A stretch of DNA of 27,801 nt from assembly GCA_014377915.1 (NCBI GenBank), contig JACMOT010000077.1, positions 1 to 27,801 on the forward strand, read 5' to 3'. The DNA is from Tardiphaga sp. GTDB lineage: Bacteria > Pseudomonadota > Alphaproteobacteria > Rhizobiales > Xanthobacteraceae. The position numbers and the translations under genes were made by a program. Below the pieces are notes generated by a model. That model was not told the origin of the DNA and did no database searches. It saw only the letters and a list, made by a program, of their open reading frames with translations. How positions within the stretch are numbered: position 1 is the stretch's first letter; each line of letters starts with the position of its first letter. Positions 1 to 7,731 of this stretch are shown here, in pieces.

Positions 1-378
1 CCCGAGCGGGGGGGCCGCGGCGGCCGCGGCGCCGAGGCGGGGGAGACGCTGCCCTATGGCGATCTGCGACGGCTGGAGATCGCACGCGCGCTGGCGACGC
101 GGCCGGACCTGTTGCTGCTCGACGAGCCATTCGCGGGCCTCGGCAGCAGCGAAATTGAACCGCTGGCGCAACTGATCCGCCGGCTGCACCGCGAGGAGAA
201 CCTGACGATTCTGCTGATCGAGCACAAGCTGCGCGAATTCATGGCGCTGGTGTCCCGCGTCATCGCGATGAATTTTGGCGAGATCATCGCGGTCGGGCCG
301 CCCGACGAGATCGTCCGCGATCCCAAGGTGATCGAGGCCTATATCGGCAAGACGGAAGCTGAACATGCCCCTGCTTGA
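1..378 (+). CDS. livG: LivG-type ABC transporter ATP-binding protein (3' part)
   Basis: The frame is open from the first base, so the gene starts outside the window. It carries an ABC signature region (LPYGDLRRLEIARAL), of the form seen in branched-chain amino-acid (LivG) ATPases, followed by Walker B (LLLLDEPFAGL), the H-loop region (LLIEHKL) and a normal C-terminus. In the Liv family this subunit pairs with LivF to power uptake of branched-chain or related amino acids, amides or aromatic acids; the actual substrate cannot be read here. The stop overlaps the next gene by 14 nt, indicating an operon and probable translational coupling. The first residues are very Gly/Arg-rich. Confidence 0.88.
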   Translation, partial: PERGGRGGRGAEAGETLPYGDLRRLEIARALATRPDLLLLDEPFAGLGSSEIEPLAQLIRRLHREENLTILLIEHKLREFMALVSRVIAMNFGEIIAVGPPDEIVRDPKVIEAYIGKTEAEHAPA

Positions 379-1072
379 AATCGCCGATCTCAAGGTCAGC
401 TATGGCAAGGCGCTGGCGATCGAATCGGTCTCGATCAGGGTCGAGAAAGGCGAGCTGGTCGGTGTGCTCGGCCCCAATGGCGCCGGCAAGACCACGCTGC
501 TGAAGGCGATCTCGCGTTCGATCGCCTCCACCGGCACGCTCGAATTCAAGGGCCAATCGCTGCACGCCATCGAGCCTTACAACGTCGTGGCGCGCGGCAT
601 CTGCCACTGCCCCGAGGGCCGCAAGCTGTTCGCCGAATTGTCGGTACTGAAGAATTTGCAGCTCGGCGCCTATCTGCGCAAGAACAGTGCCGAGATCGAC
701 GGCGACCTGGAGCGCGTGTTCACGCTGTTCCCGGTGCTGCGCGAGCGGCAATGGCAGCAATCCAGCACGCTGTCCGGCGGCGAGCAGCAGATGGTGGCGA
801 TCGGCCGGGCGCTGATGGGCCCCCCCGAGCTATTGCTGCTCGACGAGACCTCGGTCGGCAACGCGCCAAGGCTGAAAGGGCTGATCTTCGATTCGATCCA
901 GCAGATCCGCAAGGACGGCACCGCGATCCTGATCGTCGAGCAGGACGCCACCTCGACCCTGCGCATCGCCGACCGCGTCTATGTGCTGGAGCATGGCCGC
1001 ACCATCCGCGAAGGCAAATCCGCCGATCTCGCGGGCGACGAATATATCCGGCAGGTCTATCTCGGGGTGTAG
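365..1072 (+). CDS. livF: LivF-type ABC transporter ATP-binding protein
   Basis: A 235-residue cytoplasmic ATPase of normal LivF length. It shows Walker A GPNGAGKTT (36-44), signature LSGGEQQM (about 136-143), Walker B LLLLDE (156-161) and an H-loop in LIVEQDA. It would energise a branched-chain amino-acid type importer with the overlapping LivG upstream. Unusual: the stretch after Walker B reads TSVGNAP, where LivF proteins normally have PSLGLAP, so the D-loop is divergent although the catalytic Glu (E161) is kept. The ATG at 365 lies inside the upstream gene, giving coupling. The other Liv components would lie left of the window. Confidence 0.9.
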   Translation: MPLLEIADLKVSYGKALAIESVSIRVEKGELVGVLGPNGAGKTTLLKAISRSIASTGTLEFKGQSLHAIEPYNVVARGICHCPEGRKLFAELSVLKNLQLGAYLRKNSAEIDGDLERVFTLFPVLRERQWQQSSTLSGGEQQMVAIGRALMGPPELLLLDETSVGNAPRLKGLIFDSIQQIRKDGTAILIVEQDATSTLRIADRVYVLEHGRTIREGKSADLAGDEYIRQVYLGV

Positions 1073-1160
1073 GGTCGTTAACCGCGCATGGCAGACGGCT
1101 ACCTCGCCTTGCGACGTTCACCGTGAAATTCACATAAATGCAGGAGCATCAATGGGTTGA

Positions 1161-1237
1161 TGGTCGGGGCACTAGGATTCGAACCTAGGACCTGCGGTAC
1201 CCAAAACCGCCGCGCTACCAGGCTGCGCTATACCCCG
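1161..1237 (-). tRNA. tRNA-Pro(UGG)
   Basis: The minus strand folds as a complete cloverleaf with encoded CCA (1161-1163). The 7-bp acceptor stem is CGGGGTA/TGCCCCG, the anticodon stem is GCGGT/ACCGC and the loop is TTTGGGT, with anticodon TGG at 1201-1203. The D-arm sequence AGCGCAGCCTGGTAGCGC and T-arm GGTTCGAATCC are standard for proteobacterial tRNA-Pro. Apparent reading frames through this stretch are shadows of the tRNA. Confidence 0.95.
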
Positions 1238-1299
1238 ACGATCAGGTGTCGATACACACTTAATGGCCGGTCAGCAAGGCATCTGAACGCCCTGAACCA

Positions 1300-1785
1300 T
1301 CAACGCTTGCCGAACAGTGGATGGGCGATGCGGTCGCCGGGAGCGATGCCGTATTTGCGAGCGGTGCCGGCGATCACTTCCAGCACGCCCTTGGCCGGGC
1401 CGCCGGAGGAAATGATTCGGGTCGATTGCGGCTCGGTGTTCTCGGCGATCCGCAGCACCCGGCCATCGGCGCCGATAAAGATCATGTCAAGCGAGATGAA
1501 GGTGTTCTTCATCCACATCGAGACCGGCTGTTCCGGCGTGAAGTCGAACAACATGCCGCGACCATCCGCCAGTTCCTTGCGGTACATCAGGCCGGTGGCG
1601 CGCTCTTCATCGGTCTTGGCCAGTTCGACCGAAAATACCTGGACGCCCGACTTGGTGACGATTTCCAGCGGCTGCAACTCGGCGGCGTGGCCGACCACGC
1701 TGAAGCACAGGACAGCCAGCATGGCGGCAACCGCCAGCAACGACGCCGGCTGACGAAGGCGGCGAGTGATATCAGAGACATTCAT
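1300..1785 (-). CDS. Secreted DUF192 family protein
   Basis: A 161-residue protein. An N-terminal signal peptide has a hydrophobic core LLAVAAMLAVLCFSVVG and likely cleavage after GHA. A DUF192 domain follows, recognisable by ATGLMYRK, GMLFDF, VSMWMKNT, SLDMIFI and GVLEVIAGTARKYGI. DUF192 proteins are small exported proteins of unknown biochemical role, so none is assigned. The start is chosen at the ATG with GGA about nine bases upstream; an in-frame ATG at 1794 is possible but places the purine run too close. The gene stands alone between tRNA-Pro and the cold-shock gene. Confidence 0.88.
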   Translation of the reverse strand: MNVSDITRRLRQPASLLAVAAMLAVLCFSVVGHAAELQPLEIVTKSGVQVFSVELAKTDEERATGLMYRKELADGRGMLFDFTPEQPVSMWMKNTFISLDMIFIGADGRVLRIAENTEPQSTRIISSGGPAKGVLEVIAGTARKYGIAPGDRIAHPLFGKR

Positions 1786-1922
1786 GAACGGCATTCCACG
1801 CGAAACCCGGACCGACGCGCCGGGCGCACGACCCTACCCCGACGATCATGGCCAATACCAGTGCTACCGCGCGCACAGCGGCGTGATACCAGCCCGATCG
1901 CGTTGCGCCAGGCCGTACGGGC

Positions 1923-2585
1923 TCAGTGCGAGGACAACCCGGGACTGCCGGCTTCCGGCTGGATCTCGGCGGCCATCATGCCCTTGGAGCCAGGCCCGAA
2001 ACGCACCAGCACATATTGCCCGGGACGTAGTTCGGTCATGCCGAAGCGGCGCAGGGTTTCCATATGCACGAAGATATCGGGCGTGCCCTCGCCGCAGCTC
2101 AGGAAGCCGAAGCCGCGCAGCCGGTTGAACCATTTCACCTGCGCACGTTCCAGCCCGCTGGTCGGCGTCACGCTGACATGGGTGCGCGGCGGCAGCATCT
2201 GCGCCGGATGGATCGCGGTGGACTCATCCATCGAGACAACCCGGAACGCCTGATAACCTTTCGCGCGCTGCACGCATTCGACGATCAGGCGGGCGCCTTC
2301 ATAGGCGGTCTGATAGCCGTCGCGACGCAGCACCGTGACGTGCAGCAGCACGTCGGCCGCTCCATTGTCAGGGATGATGAAACCATATCCCTTGGACGCA
2401 TCGAACCATTTGATCACGCCGCTGATTTCAACCAGATCAGCGGCGGAGCTTTCTCCCAGACCCACAAAAGGGTCCATCACTTCACGCTCGGCGCTGGAAA
2501 ATTCAGCGGATGCCGACCGTGCCGACCCGGTATTAACCGGTATCGAACCTTCTAACCGTTTGGACTCAAATCCGTCCGACCCCAT
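1923..2585 (-). CDS. Tandem cold-shock-domain protein
   Basis: A 220-residue cytoplasmic nucleic-acid-binding protein with two cold-shock domains. The first (about 54-118) has [13 protein letters not shown] and VLLHVTVL; the second (about 146-212) has [13 protein letters not shown] and DIFVHMETL. These are the RNP1 and RNP2 motifs of the OB-fold that binds single-stranded RNA or DNA. Two-domain CspA-like proteins are common in Rhizobiales. The start is the ATG before GSDGFES; a later ATG at 2477 would drop the Ser/Glu-rich N-terminal tail. The roughly 350 upstream bases hold no gene and could carry a long leader, as cold-shock mRNAs often do, but no specific element was identified. Confidence 0.88.
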   Translation of the reverse strand: MGSDGFESKRLEGSIPVNTGSARSASAEFSSAEREVMDPFVGLGESSAADLVEISGVIKWFDASKGYGFIIPDNGAADVLLHVTVLRRDGYQTAYEGARLIVECVQRAKGYQAFRVVSMDESTAIHPAQMLPPRTHVSVTPTSGLERAQVKWFNRLRGFGFLSCGEGTPDIFVHMETLRRFGMTELRPGQYVLVRFGPGSKGMMAAEIQPEAGSPGLSSH

Positions 2586-2932
2586 GACCCCGGACCCCAC
2601 AATAAAATGCGAACTGTCTGAACAGCGACAGCCACCTCGCGAGTCCATCGATGACAATTCATGATGACACTCCGCGAATCTCGCAAGGTTAAGATAACAC
2701 CCTCGCCTGCTCCGCAAAGACAAAAAACGAACACAGTGCAAGCTTTGAACAGCCTTGCATTTGAACGAATCACTTGTTCACCGGATTGCTACGAGATGGC
2801 GACGGCCCGCGTGAAGTCGCCGCGGATCGGGCAATCGGCGTCTACTTCCACATTCGCTGATCATGATGATGATCGGCAGTTTACGCCGGCGCACCGCTGC
2901 CGGACCGTGGCCAACGTCCCGTCGGCGCGCGG
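2586..2932. other. Intergenic stretch without a convincing gene
   Basis: About 350 nt upstream of the cold-shock gene and downstream of the H-NS-type pseudogene. It must contain the promoter and leader of the cold-shock gene. The only regular element noticed is a short perfect inverted repeat, GATCAT-GATG-ATGATC (2859-2874). Open frames here look non-coding. Confidence 0.5.
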
Positions 2933-3250
2933 TTAGCCCCGGTTGGCGCGAGCGTCCTCCGCTGGCGCCGAGATCAGAAAATCCTCGCGCTTCTTGCCCG
3001 CGGCGATTTCCCGGGCCAGCCAGCCGGCAACCCCGCCGCGACCTGTCCAGGTCTCACCGGTGCCCGGATGGCGATATTTCGGCGGCACTTTTACACCCTT
3101 GGCGGCGCCGATGCCCTGGCGCTCATCGCCGCCGATTTGTGCCAGCTGCGCCTGCAATTCGGCGCGGCGCGCCTGCAACTACTTGTCGATCTCGTCGCGC
3201 AAGGCGAGCAGTTGGGCCACCGAAAGCGACTTGATATTGGGGGTTGGCAT
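2933..3250 (-). pseudogene. H-NS-family nucleoid protein interrupted by in-frame TAG
   Basis: Starting from an ATG at 3250 with a good GGAG site just upstream, the frame reads MPTPNIKSLSVAQLLALRDE and then meets TAG at 3179-3181 (codon 24). Beyond it the same frame continues without a shift for 81 codons, containing LQARRAELQAQLAQI and the H-NS C-terminal DNA-binding signature KYRHPGTGETWTGRGG, GWLAREIAAGKKREDFLI. Length and layout match alphaproteobacterial H-NS-like proteins of about 105 residues. The single amber codon separates the first part of the oligomerisation helix from the rest. A TTG directly follows the stop, so re-initiation is conceivable. It may be a recent nonsense mutation, a sequencing error or a truncated silencer. 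Confidence 0.75.
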
Positions 3251-3427
3251 AATGAGCTCCGCTAAAAACGACGTTGCCGCGCCCCGGAGGAGGTTCTCGA
3301 AAATGCTCTGGAGCACGTCTCACAATAATTGAGCACGCTACGGTGCTAATACACCGCGACGGGATTCAGCGAGCGAAAAAAATAACGATCGCCGGCCCTG
3401 ACGCAAAGATCAACGGCTGACGCGCGG

Positions 3428-3709
3428 TCAGGCCGCGCGGGATTTCGGTTCCGGAGCCGCGGGTTCCTTGGACAATTCTTCCTTGGAGGATGGCTCCCTG
3501 GCTTCCTCTTTCGGTTCTTCCTTCTTCGGTTTGGCGACCGGCGTCGCCTGCGACTTCTTCACCGACTTGCCGTAATGCGACAGCTTCTCGAGCTCGGCTT
3601 CGAGCTCCGCCTGCCGCGCGGCGACCTTGTCAGCTAGCTTGTCGGTAGCCCGATCACGCAACGCGGCCAGTTCCTCGATATTCAGCGAATCGAGATCAAT
3701 CTTGATCAT
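3428..3709 (-). CDS. Small H-NS-like coiled-coil protein with Lys/Glu-rich tail
   Basis: A 93-residue protein. The N-terminal half (MIKIDLDSLNIEELAALRD then KLADKVAARQAELEAELEKL) resembles the oligomerisation helices of rhizobial H-NS-like proteins. The C-terminal half is a Lys/Glu/Pro-rich low-complexity tail with no GxTWxGRG DNA-binding motif. The start is the ATG preceded by GGAG at good spacing; an upstream in-frame extension is Arg-rich and lacks a ribosome site. It lies next to an H-NS-type gene on the same strand. It may modulate H-NS-like partners by co-oligomerisation, but this is inference and the gene may simply be a conserved hypothetical. Confidence 0.7.
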   Translation of the reverse strand: MIKIDLDSLNIEELAALRDRATDKLADKVAARQAELEAELEKLSHYGKSVKKSQATPVAKPKKEEPKEEAREPSSKEELSKEPAAPEPKSRAA

Positions 3710-3863
3710 ATGGTTCTCCGGTTGGTTTCGGGCTAACCGGATCGCCGCTGCGCCGCAAGCTGTCCGTCGTCTTATCCACCATGGGACCGGCAAATTCCGC
3801 TTAATTCAATTGACGGATTCATACGACATCGGTGAGATGACCCCGGGATCGGGGTTACGTTAC

Positions 3864-4346
3864 ATGACATCGTGGATCAAACAGCGCGACGAGCTGCTGG
3901 CGCAGACTCTGGCCTTCGTGCGCCAGGTCGAGGCGGAAGCGCCGGCGAAGACCGCCCGTTCGGCGACCGGGCTGCCCGCCACGCCTCAGCCTCCCCGGCT
4001 TCCGGCGACGGCGAAACCTCCGGCGACCACGGCGGCTTCCGCCACCGCGGTGGCCCCCGTCACCTCACCGGCCGCGGCGGAACCCGGGGGTGCTCCCCGC
4101 CCGCGGGCCGCTCCCGCCGACCCGGCGCCACCCGCCGCGGCGGTCCAGACCGTCGTCGCCGATCATCCAGCCAAAGCGCGGATCGCGCCGCCTGTCCTGT
4201 CGGAACGCGATGATATCCAGCGTCGGGTCGCGGCGTTCCGGGCGCGACAACAGGAGATGACACAGGAGCGGGAAGACTATTACGAGTCGGTGCAGGCAAA
4301 AATCCGTAACGTCCTCGGGAACGGTTCAGGCTCCGACCAGTTGTAA
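3864..4346 (+). CDS. Hypothetical protein with Ala/Pro-rich linker
   Basis: A 160-residue protein, function not recognised. The N-terminus (MTSWIKQRDELLAQTLAFVR) is a predicted amphipathic helix. Residues about 30-110 are an Ala/Pro/Thr low-complexity linker. The C-terminal segment (ERDDIQRRVAAFRARQQEM to the end) is predicted helical and charged, perhaps a coiled coil. The ATG before TSWIK is chosen because upstream in-frame codons overlap the divergent neighbour. No signal peptide or membrane segment is visible. A terminator hairpin follows at 4381-4409. Confidence 0.65.
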   Translation: MTSWIKQRDELLAQTLAFVRQVEAEAPAKTARSATGLPATPQPPRLPATAKPPATTAASATAVAPVTSPAAAEPGGAPRPRAAPADPAPPAAAVQTVVADHPAKARIAPPVLSERDDIQRRVAAFRARQQEMTQEREDYYESVQAKIRNVLGNGSGSDQL

Positions 4347-4380
4347 CAATGGAGCAACTACCCCGATGCTTCATCTCCAG

Positions 4381-4409
4381 AAAGCCCCGTCCTCCCCCGG
4401 CGGGGCTTT
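4381..4409 (+). terminator. Rho-independent-like terminator
   Basis: A perfect 9-bp inverted repeat AAAGCCCCG / CGGGGCTTT with an 11-nt loop lies 35 nt after the preceding plus-strand gene. The T-run is short (the stem's own TTT), so it is a moderate terminator. Being symmetric, it could also act on minus-strand transcripts. Confidence 0.65.
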
Positions 4410-4551
4410 CGCCTGTGGTCGCTGGACGGGGAAAGTTGCCGCGTCTGCCGCATTAGGTCGATCGCCCAGCCGAAGGTCATGGCGCCGCGGCAGGCCGCCG
4501 ACGCCGCGGCGAGCGTTGACGGCCGGTCTCCTGGGCCGAAGAGAATGTGAA

Positions 4552-4791
4552 TTACAGCAGGCTTCCCAAAGACGCCTGCACCTCGCCGAGCGGGATACAG
4601 ACCTTCTTGCGCCGCAGGCCGCGGATCGCACCGGTGACCTTCATCACCTTGCCGATGCCGCAGGACCCATCCTGCACCACCACGATCTCATAAGGCGCCA
4701 GCAACAACGGCTCCGAAGCCCGGATCACCTGCGCCGTCGATGGCGTCGCCGCCGCGCACAGCCCAACTATCCCCAACACAATGATACGCAT
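4552..4791 (-). CDS. Small secreted protein, two cysteines
   Basis: A 79-residue protein with an N-terminal signal peptide (hydrophobic IIVLGIVGLCAAA, likely cleavage after STA). The mature part is short and contains VVVQDGSCGIGKVMKVTG and a C-terminal KKVCIPLGE, leaving two cysteines that could form a disulfide in the periplasm. This layout resembles the small rhizobial DUF6719-like secreted proteins, but that match is from memory and uncertain. The ATG at 4791 has GGGGA seven bases upstream. Confidence 0.65.
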   Translation of the reverse strand: MRIIVLGIVGLCAAATPSTAQVIRASEPLLLAPYEIVVVQDGSCGIGKVMKVTGAIRGLRRKKVCIPLGEVQASLGSLL

Positions 4792-4966
4792 GGCCAAGTC
4801 CCCATAACCCCACTAGCCGTCAAACACCGTTCCATGGGTCAGGTTTCGCGTCCCAGTATATACGACCCCATTCAGACGGAACCGCTGGGGCCGATGATGG
4901 CAAAGACGGCCGCCGCTGCCAATGGAATTGTGCGCGACCGTTCATGCAACGGAAACCAGCGCCCGA

Positions 4967-5176
4967 TCAGAGCGAGGCCTGCTTGTGGCCGCATTCCTTG
5001 CAGACATAGGACACCCGCGCGACCCCTTTGGGAGCCAGCACCTTGTTCGGCGCGCCGCATTTTCCACAGGTTGTCATGATGCGTGTATCGCCCTGCTTCA
5101 CGACCAGCGCCTTGCGCTCCATCGTTTCGCGGATCAGCCGCTCGGCCTCTTCGCGCATTGCCTTTTTGTCCACCAT
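4967..5176 (-). CDS. Small zinc-ribbon protein
   Basis: A 69-residue cytoplasmic protein. An N-terminal charged helix (MVDKKAMREEAERLIRETME) precedes a zinc ribbon made of two CxxC knuckles, CGKCGAPN and CKECGHKQ, about 17 residues apart. Such ribbons bind Zn(II) and usually mediate nucleic-acid or protein contacts; the specific role is unknown. The start ATG has GGGGAA upstream. Confidence 0.75.
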   Translation of the reverse strand: MVDKKAMREEAERLIRETMERKALVVKQGDTRIMTTCGKCGAPNKVLAPKGVARVSYVCKECGHKQASL

Positions 5177-5463
5177 GCCGTTCCCCTGATCATAGCCGGG
5201 CCCGTGGCCGGTCTGCGGACTCTATAGCCGGTTGCTGAAGCTTGCCAAACCGCGCGGATGAAATTCACGAAATCGGAATTGTCCGTCCTCGCTACCGCCC
5301 CGATTCGCGCGTCTCTATCCGAATGGCGCATCGATCTCGGCACTGGACAAAACCCGCCAAAATCATCAGAACAAAAGAAGAACATATTTCTACTGACATC
5401 ATGCCTTCATTCATCGCGCAGATGAATGCGGGCGCTTGGCCAGACGACATCAGGGGGACCAAC

Positions 5464-5631
5464 ATGGATCTGCAGGCGCGCATCGAACTATGGAAAAGCA
5501 TCGACCCGGACCCGGCCTTCTGCCGCAAGGCGGAACGGGACATGCTGATGCTGAGTTCGAGCGATGAGAACTGGGTTTCGGAGCGCATGCGCGATTTCGA
5601 GCGCGCGCTCGACCAAAAGATAACCGAATAG
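5464..5631 (+). CDS. Short hypothetical protein (55 residues)
   Basis: The start ATG follows a very good ribosome site (AGGGGG, 6 nt spacing). This makes the 55-residue form starting MDLQARIELWKSIDPDPAF far more likely than longer upstream extensions, which read through non-coding sequence. It is a soluble, acidic, helix-rich protein with no recognised domain. A small hairpin CATTCATC/GATGAATG lies upstream at 5408-5428. A strong terminator follows at 5687-5722. Confidence 0.65.
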   Translation: MDLQARIELWKSIDPDPAFCRKAERDMLMLSSSDENWVSERMRDFERALDQKITE

Positions 5632-5686
5632 GCCGGAACCATCAGCCGGCAGCACGGTTCAACTCCGATCGCCCATTAGGCGAAAC

Positions 5687-5722
5687 AAGCTCCGCTTCAC
5701 GATGCGTGATGCGGAGCTTTTT
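5687..5722 (+). terminator. Rho-independent terminator
   Basis: Inverted repeat AAGCTCCGC (5687-5695) / GCGGAGCTT (5711-5719) followed directly by further T residues, 56 nt after the stop of the preceding gene. Strong stem and T-tract. Confidence 0.8.
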
Positions 5723-5737
5723 ACTGAAGGCCATTTC

Positions 5738-5977
5738 ATGAACGCCTGGAGCAAATATTTGCGCGAGCAAGCCGCCCTCGCCGATCGGGTATCCCGAACC
5801 ATGACCAGCCGGGAGTCGCAGAAGGAGTTCGAGGACATCGCGGCGAGTTATCGCCGTGACGCGGATATCGAAGATGCTGCCAAGGCGCTGGATAGCAGCC
5901 GCGCCTTTACCGGATCGACCAATCCCGGCTATCGGGCGATGCGAGGCGTCCAGCCGAACGGTCATCACGCGGCCTAG
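5738..5977 (+). CDS. Hypothetical soluble protein (79 residues)
   Basis: Reads MNAWSKYLREQAALADRVSR and continues as a charged, helix-rich polypeptide with no signal peptide or membrane segment. The chosen ATG has GAAGG upstream at suitable spacing and starts just after a terminator, so the gene has its own promoter or depends on readthrough. No domain was recognised. The length and Ser/Arg/Asp composition resemble small stress-related proteins of Rhizobiales, but no function is claimed. Confidence 0.6.
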   Translation: MNAWSKYLREQAALADRVSRTMTSRESQKEFEDIAASYRRDADIEDAAKALDSSRAFTGSTNPGYRAMRGVQPNGHHAA

Positions 5978-6085
5978 ACGATCAATGCAAGGTCAACGGG
6001 GGCGGCCGCGACTGGGTTGGGATGACAAATCGGCGCGGAGAGATCGCCGCATCATCAGCATCATGGCTCGATGAGGGTAACCCGA

Positions 6086-6271
6086 CTAGCGCGCCGGTGC
6101 CGGCGTTCCCGCCGTCCTCACCAGCCGGTCGGCCTTCCGCAGCGCGTAATGATTTTCAGGCTGTTCCCGGGCGAAGAAGCTGATCAGCACGAACGCGGTG
6201 CAGAACAGAAAGCCCACGCCCATGATGCGACGGTGGGTATGCTTATCGGCATGATGCAATGAGCTGGACAT
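6086..6271 (-). CDS. Small single-pass membrane protein
   Basis: A 61-residue protein with a short His-rich N-terminus (HHADKHTHRR), one membrane helix (about residues 17-35, MGVGFLFCTAFVLISFF) and a basic C-terminal tail. The ATG before SSSLHHADK is preceded by GAGGG at 7 nt, which supports this start. Function unknown. It is divergent from the PRC-barrel gene across about 230 nt. Confidence 0.6.
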   Translation of the reverse strand: MSSSLHHADKHTHRRIMGVGFLFCTAFVLISFFAREQPENHYALRKADRLVRTAGTPAPAR

Positions 6272-6446
6272 GATGACCCTCGGCGAAACCAATCATGCAT
6301 GTTCCGCGAGTGTCGACAATCGAACTCACCATTTAACCTAACTTTTGAAGGTTACTACGGCCCGGCAATTTGAACGATCCTGTTCGCATCCATTAACGAC
6401 CACGAACCGCGCGCACCGGCGACAAGGATTTCGACGCCGTCGCCCA

Positions 6447-6471
6447 GGAACGTTTGCCGGCCTCGTCGGTT
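6447..6471 (+). promoter_or_regulatory. Possible weak EcfG-type promoter
   Basis: GGAAC (6447-6451), 16 nt, then GGTT (6468-6471), compared with the alphaproteobacterial general-stress consensus GGAAC-N16/17-CGTT. One mismatch in the -10 box. Location about 28 nt before the PRC-barrel start codon is suitable. Confidence 0.35.
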
Positions 6472-6498
6472 TTTCCCGGACAGCCAAAGGAGGGCCGC

Positions 6499-6864
6499 AT
6501 GGTCATCGAAGCAAGCGAACAGGGTAATCTGATCGGCAGCGACAAGGTGGAGGGCACCGCGGTATACGGCGCCGATGACGCCAAGATCGGCTCCATCGAA
6601 CGGGTGATGATCGACAAGGTGAGCGGCAGAGTATCGTATGCCGTACTTAGTTTCGGCGGTTTCCTCGGCATCGGCGACGAGCATTACCCGCTGCCGTGGC
6701 CGTCGCTGAAATACGACACCAACCTCGGCGGTTACCGCACGGGCGTCACCCAGGAACAACTGCAGGGCGCCCCCAAATATGGCAACGACAATGCCTGGAA
6801 CTGGGCAGACGCATCGCGCGCCCGCGCCGTGAACGACTATTACGGTGTTCCAGCGGGATTCTGA
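6499..6864 (+). CDS. PRC-barrel domain protein
   Basis: A 121-residue soluble protein. The PRC-barrel core runs from about residue 12 to 80: VEGTAVYGADDAKIGSIERV, then VSYAVLSFGGFLGIGDEHYP and LPWPSLKYD, the typical beta-strand pattern. In free-standing rhizobial members of this family the role is unclear and often linked to stress. The C-terminal part contains aromatic residues and ends in DYYGVPAGF. The start has an excellent AAGGAGGG site. A possible EcfG-type promoter lies upstream and a long stem-loop follows the stop. Confidence 0.85.
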   Translation: MVIEASEQGNLIGSDKVEGTAVYGADDAKIGSIERVMIDKVSGRVSYAVLSFGGFLGIGDEHYPLPWPSLKYDTNLGGYRTGVTQEQLQGAPKYGNDNAWNWADASRARAVNDYYGVPAGF

Positions 6865-6868
6865 ACGC

Positions 6869-6915
6869 GACGGCGGGCCAGGTGGCAAGTCGCAAGCTTG
6901 CCGCTCACCGCCGTC
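6869..6915 (+). terminator. Stem-loop after PRC-barrel gene
   Basis: Outer arms GACGGCGG (6869-6876) / CCGCCGTC (6908-6915) and inner arms GGCAAG (6884-6889) / CTTGCC (6897-6902) form a nested hairpin right after the stop codon. No T-run follows, so efficiency is uncertain. Confidence 0.5.
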
Positions 6916-7189
6916 TTGCATTGAACCTTTAGACCGACCCTGTTGACCTACCCTCACTGGGGATTTCAGGGCCCAGTTGATACGGCGGCGTCGCGAGCGA
7001 TCATATTGCGCTCACCGGCGCCGTTCGTCGTTTGCGCGCCAGGATCTCGACAGCCGCTTCAGGCTTCAATTTAACGGCATGAAGCATGGGGGACGGCTTG
7101 GACGCCTGCCTTTTTACGCAATTTGCTGATAAGGAGAGTGTCCGTAAGCCAATATGGCCACGACGTAGCACTGCCCTCAGGGAGCCCCC
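6916..7189. other. Intergenic stretch without a convincing gene
   Basis: Together with the preceding stem-loop this makes about 325 nt between the PRC-barrel gene and glyoxalase I. It presumably holds the promoter of the latter. I see no RNA gene and no credible coding frame on either strand. Confidence 0.5.
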
Positions 7190-7639
7190 ATGCGATACCT
7201 TCACACCATGCTTCGTGTCCGCAATCTGGACGCGGCCCTGAAATTCTACGCCGACGCGCTTGGCCTCAAGGAGGTCCGCCGGATCGACAACGACAAGGCC
7301 AAATTCACTCTGGTGTTTCTCTGTGCCGCCGAGGACGAAGGCCTGCTCGCCGAAGTGACGGGACGCGGTGCCCCGCTGGTCGAGCTGACCTACAACTGGG
7401 ATGAAGAAACATATGGCGAGGATCGTTATTTCGGTCATCTCGCTTACGAGGTCGACGATATCTATGCGACTTGCGATCGGCTCATGAAGCTCGGCATCAC
7501 CATCAACCGCCCGCCCCGCGACGGCCAGATGGCGTTCATCCGTTCGCCGGACTTGCACTCGATCGAACTACTGCAGAAGGGCGATGCGCTGCCCCCGCAA
7601 GAGCCGTGGACGTCGATGCCCAACACGGGACATTGGTGA
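7190..7639 (+). CDS. gloA: Lactoylglutathione lyase (glyoxalase I)
   Basis: A 149-residue cytoplasmic metalloenzyme that isomerises the methylglyoxal-glutathione hemithioacetal to S-lactoylglutathione. The two-module VOC fold is clear ([20 protein letters not shown] and [16 protein letters not shown]). Metal ligands are visible as H5, E65 (APLVELTYN), H83 (FGHLAYEV) and E126 (HSIELLQ), matching the His/Glu/His/Glu set of E. coli GloA. Length matches the short bacterial Ni/Co-type class plus a small C-terminal tail. The start has an AGGGAG ribosome site. It appears to be a single-gene unit. Confidence 0.93.
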   Translation: MRYLHTMLRVRNLDAALKFYADALGLKEVRRIDNDKAKFTLVFLCAAEDEGLLAEVTGRGAPLVELTYNWDEETYGEDRYFGHLAYEVDDIYATCDRLMKLGITINRPPRDGQMAFIRSPDLHSIELLQKGDALPPQEPWTSMPNTGHW

Positions 7640-7671
7640 TAGCAAACCTGTTGCTTCGTTCGCCGCGCGGC

Positions 7672-7696
7672 GGAACCCGATGCGAGGTTTCGCGTT
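7672..7696 (+). promoter_or_regulatory. EcfG-type general stress promoter
   Basis: GGAAC (7672-7676), exactly 16 nt, then CGTT (7693-7696): a perfect match to the sigma-EcfG consensus of alphaproteobacteria. It lies 35 nt upstream of the start codon of the 26-residue membrane protein at 7732, which would place the transcription start just ahead of its ribosome site. Confidence 0.65.
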
Positions 7697-7731
7697 CATG
7701 ATGCGAAGTTATTTTCATGGAGGCGACGACG

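Noticed and set aside
1157..1300. Plus-strand frame reading GALGFEPRTC through the tRNA-Pro region
   Set aside because: It is a translation of the antisense of a clear tRNA cloverleaf, a common false gene.
2859..2874. Palindrome GATCAT-GATG-ATGATC
   Set aside because: Short, isolated and made of simple ATG/GAT repeats; no promoter context clear enough to call an operator.
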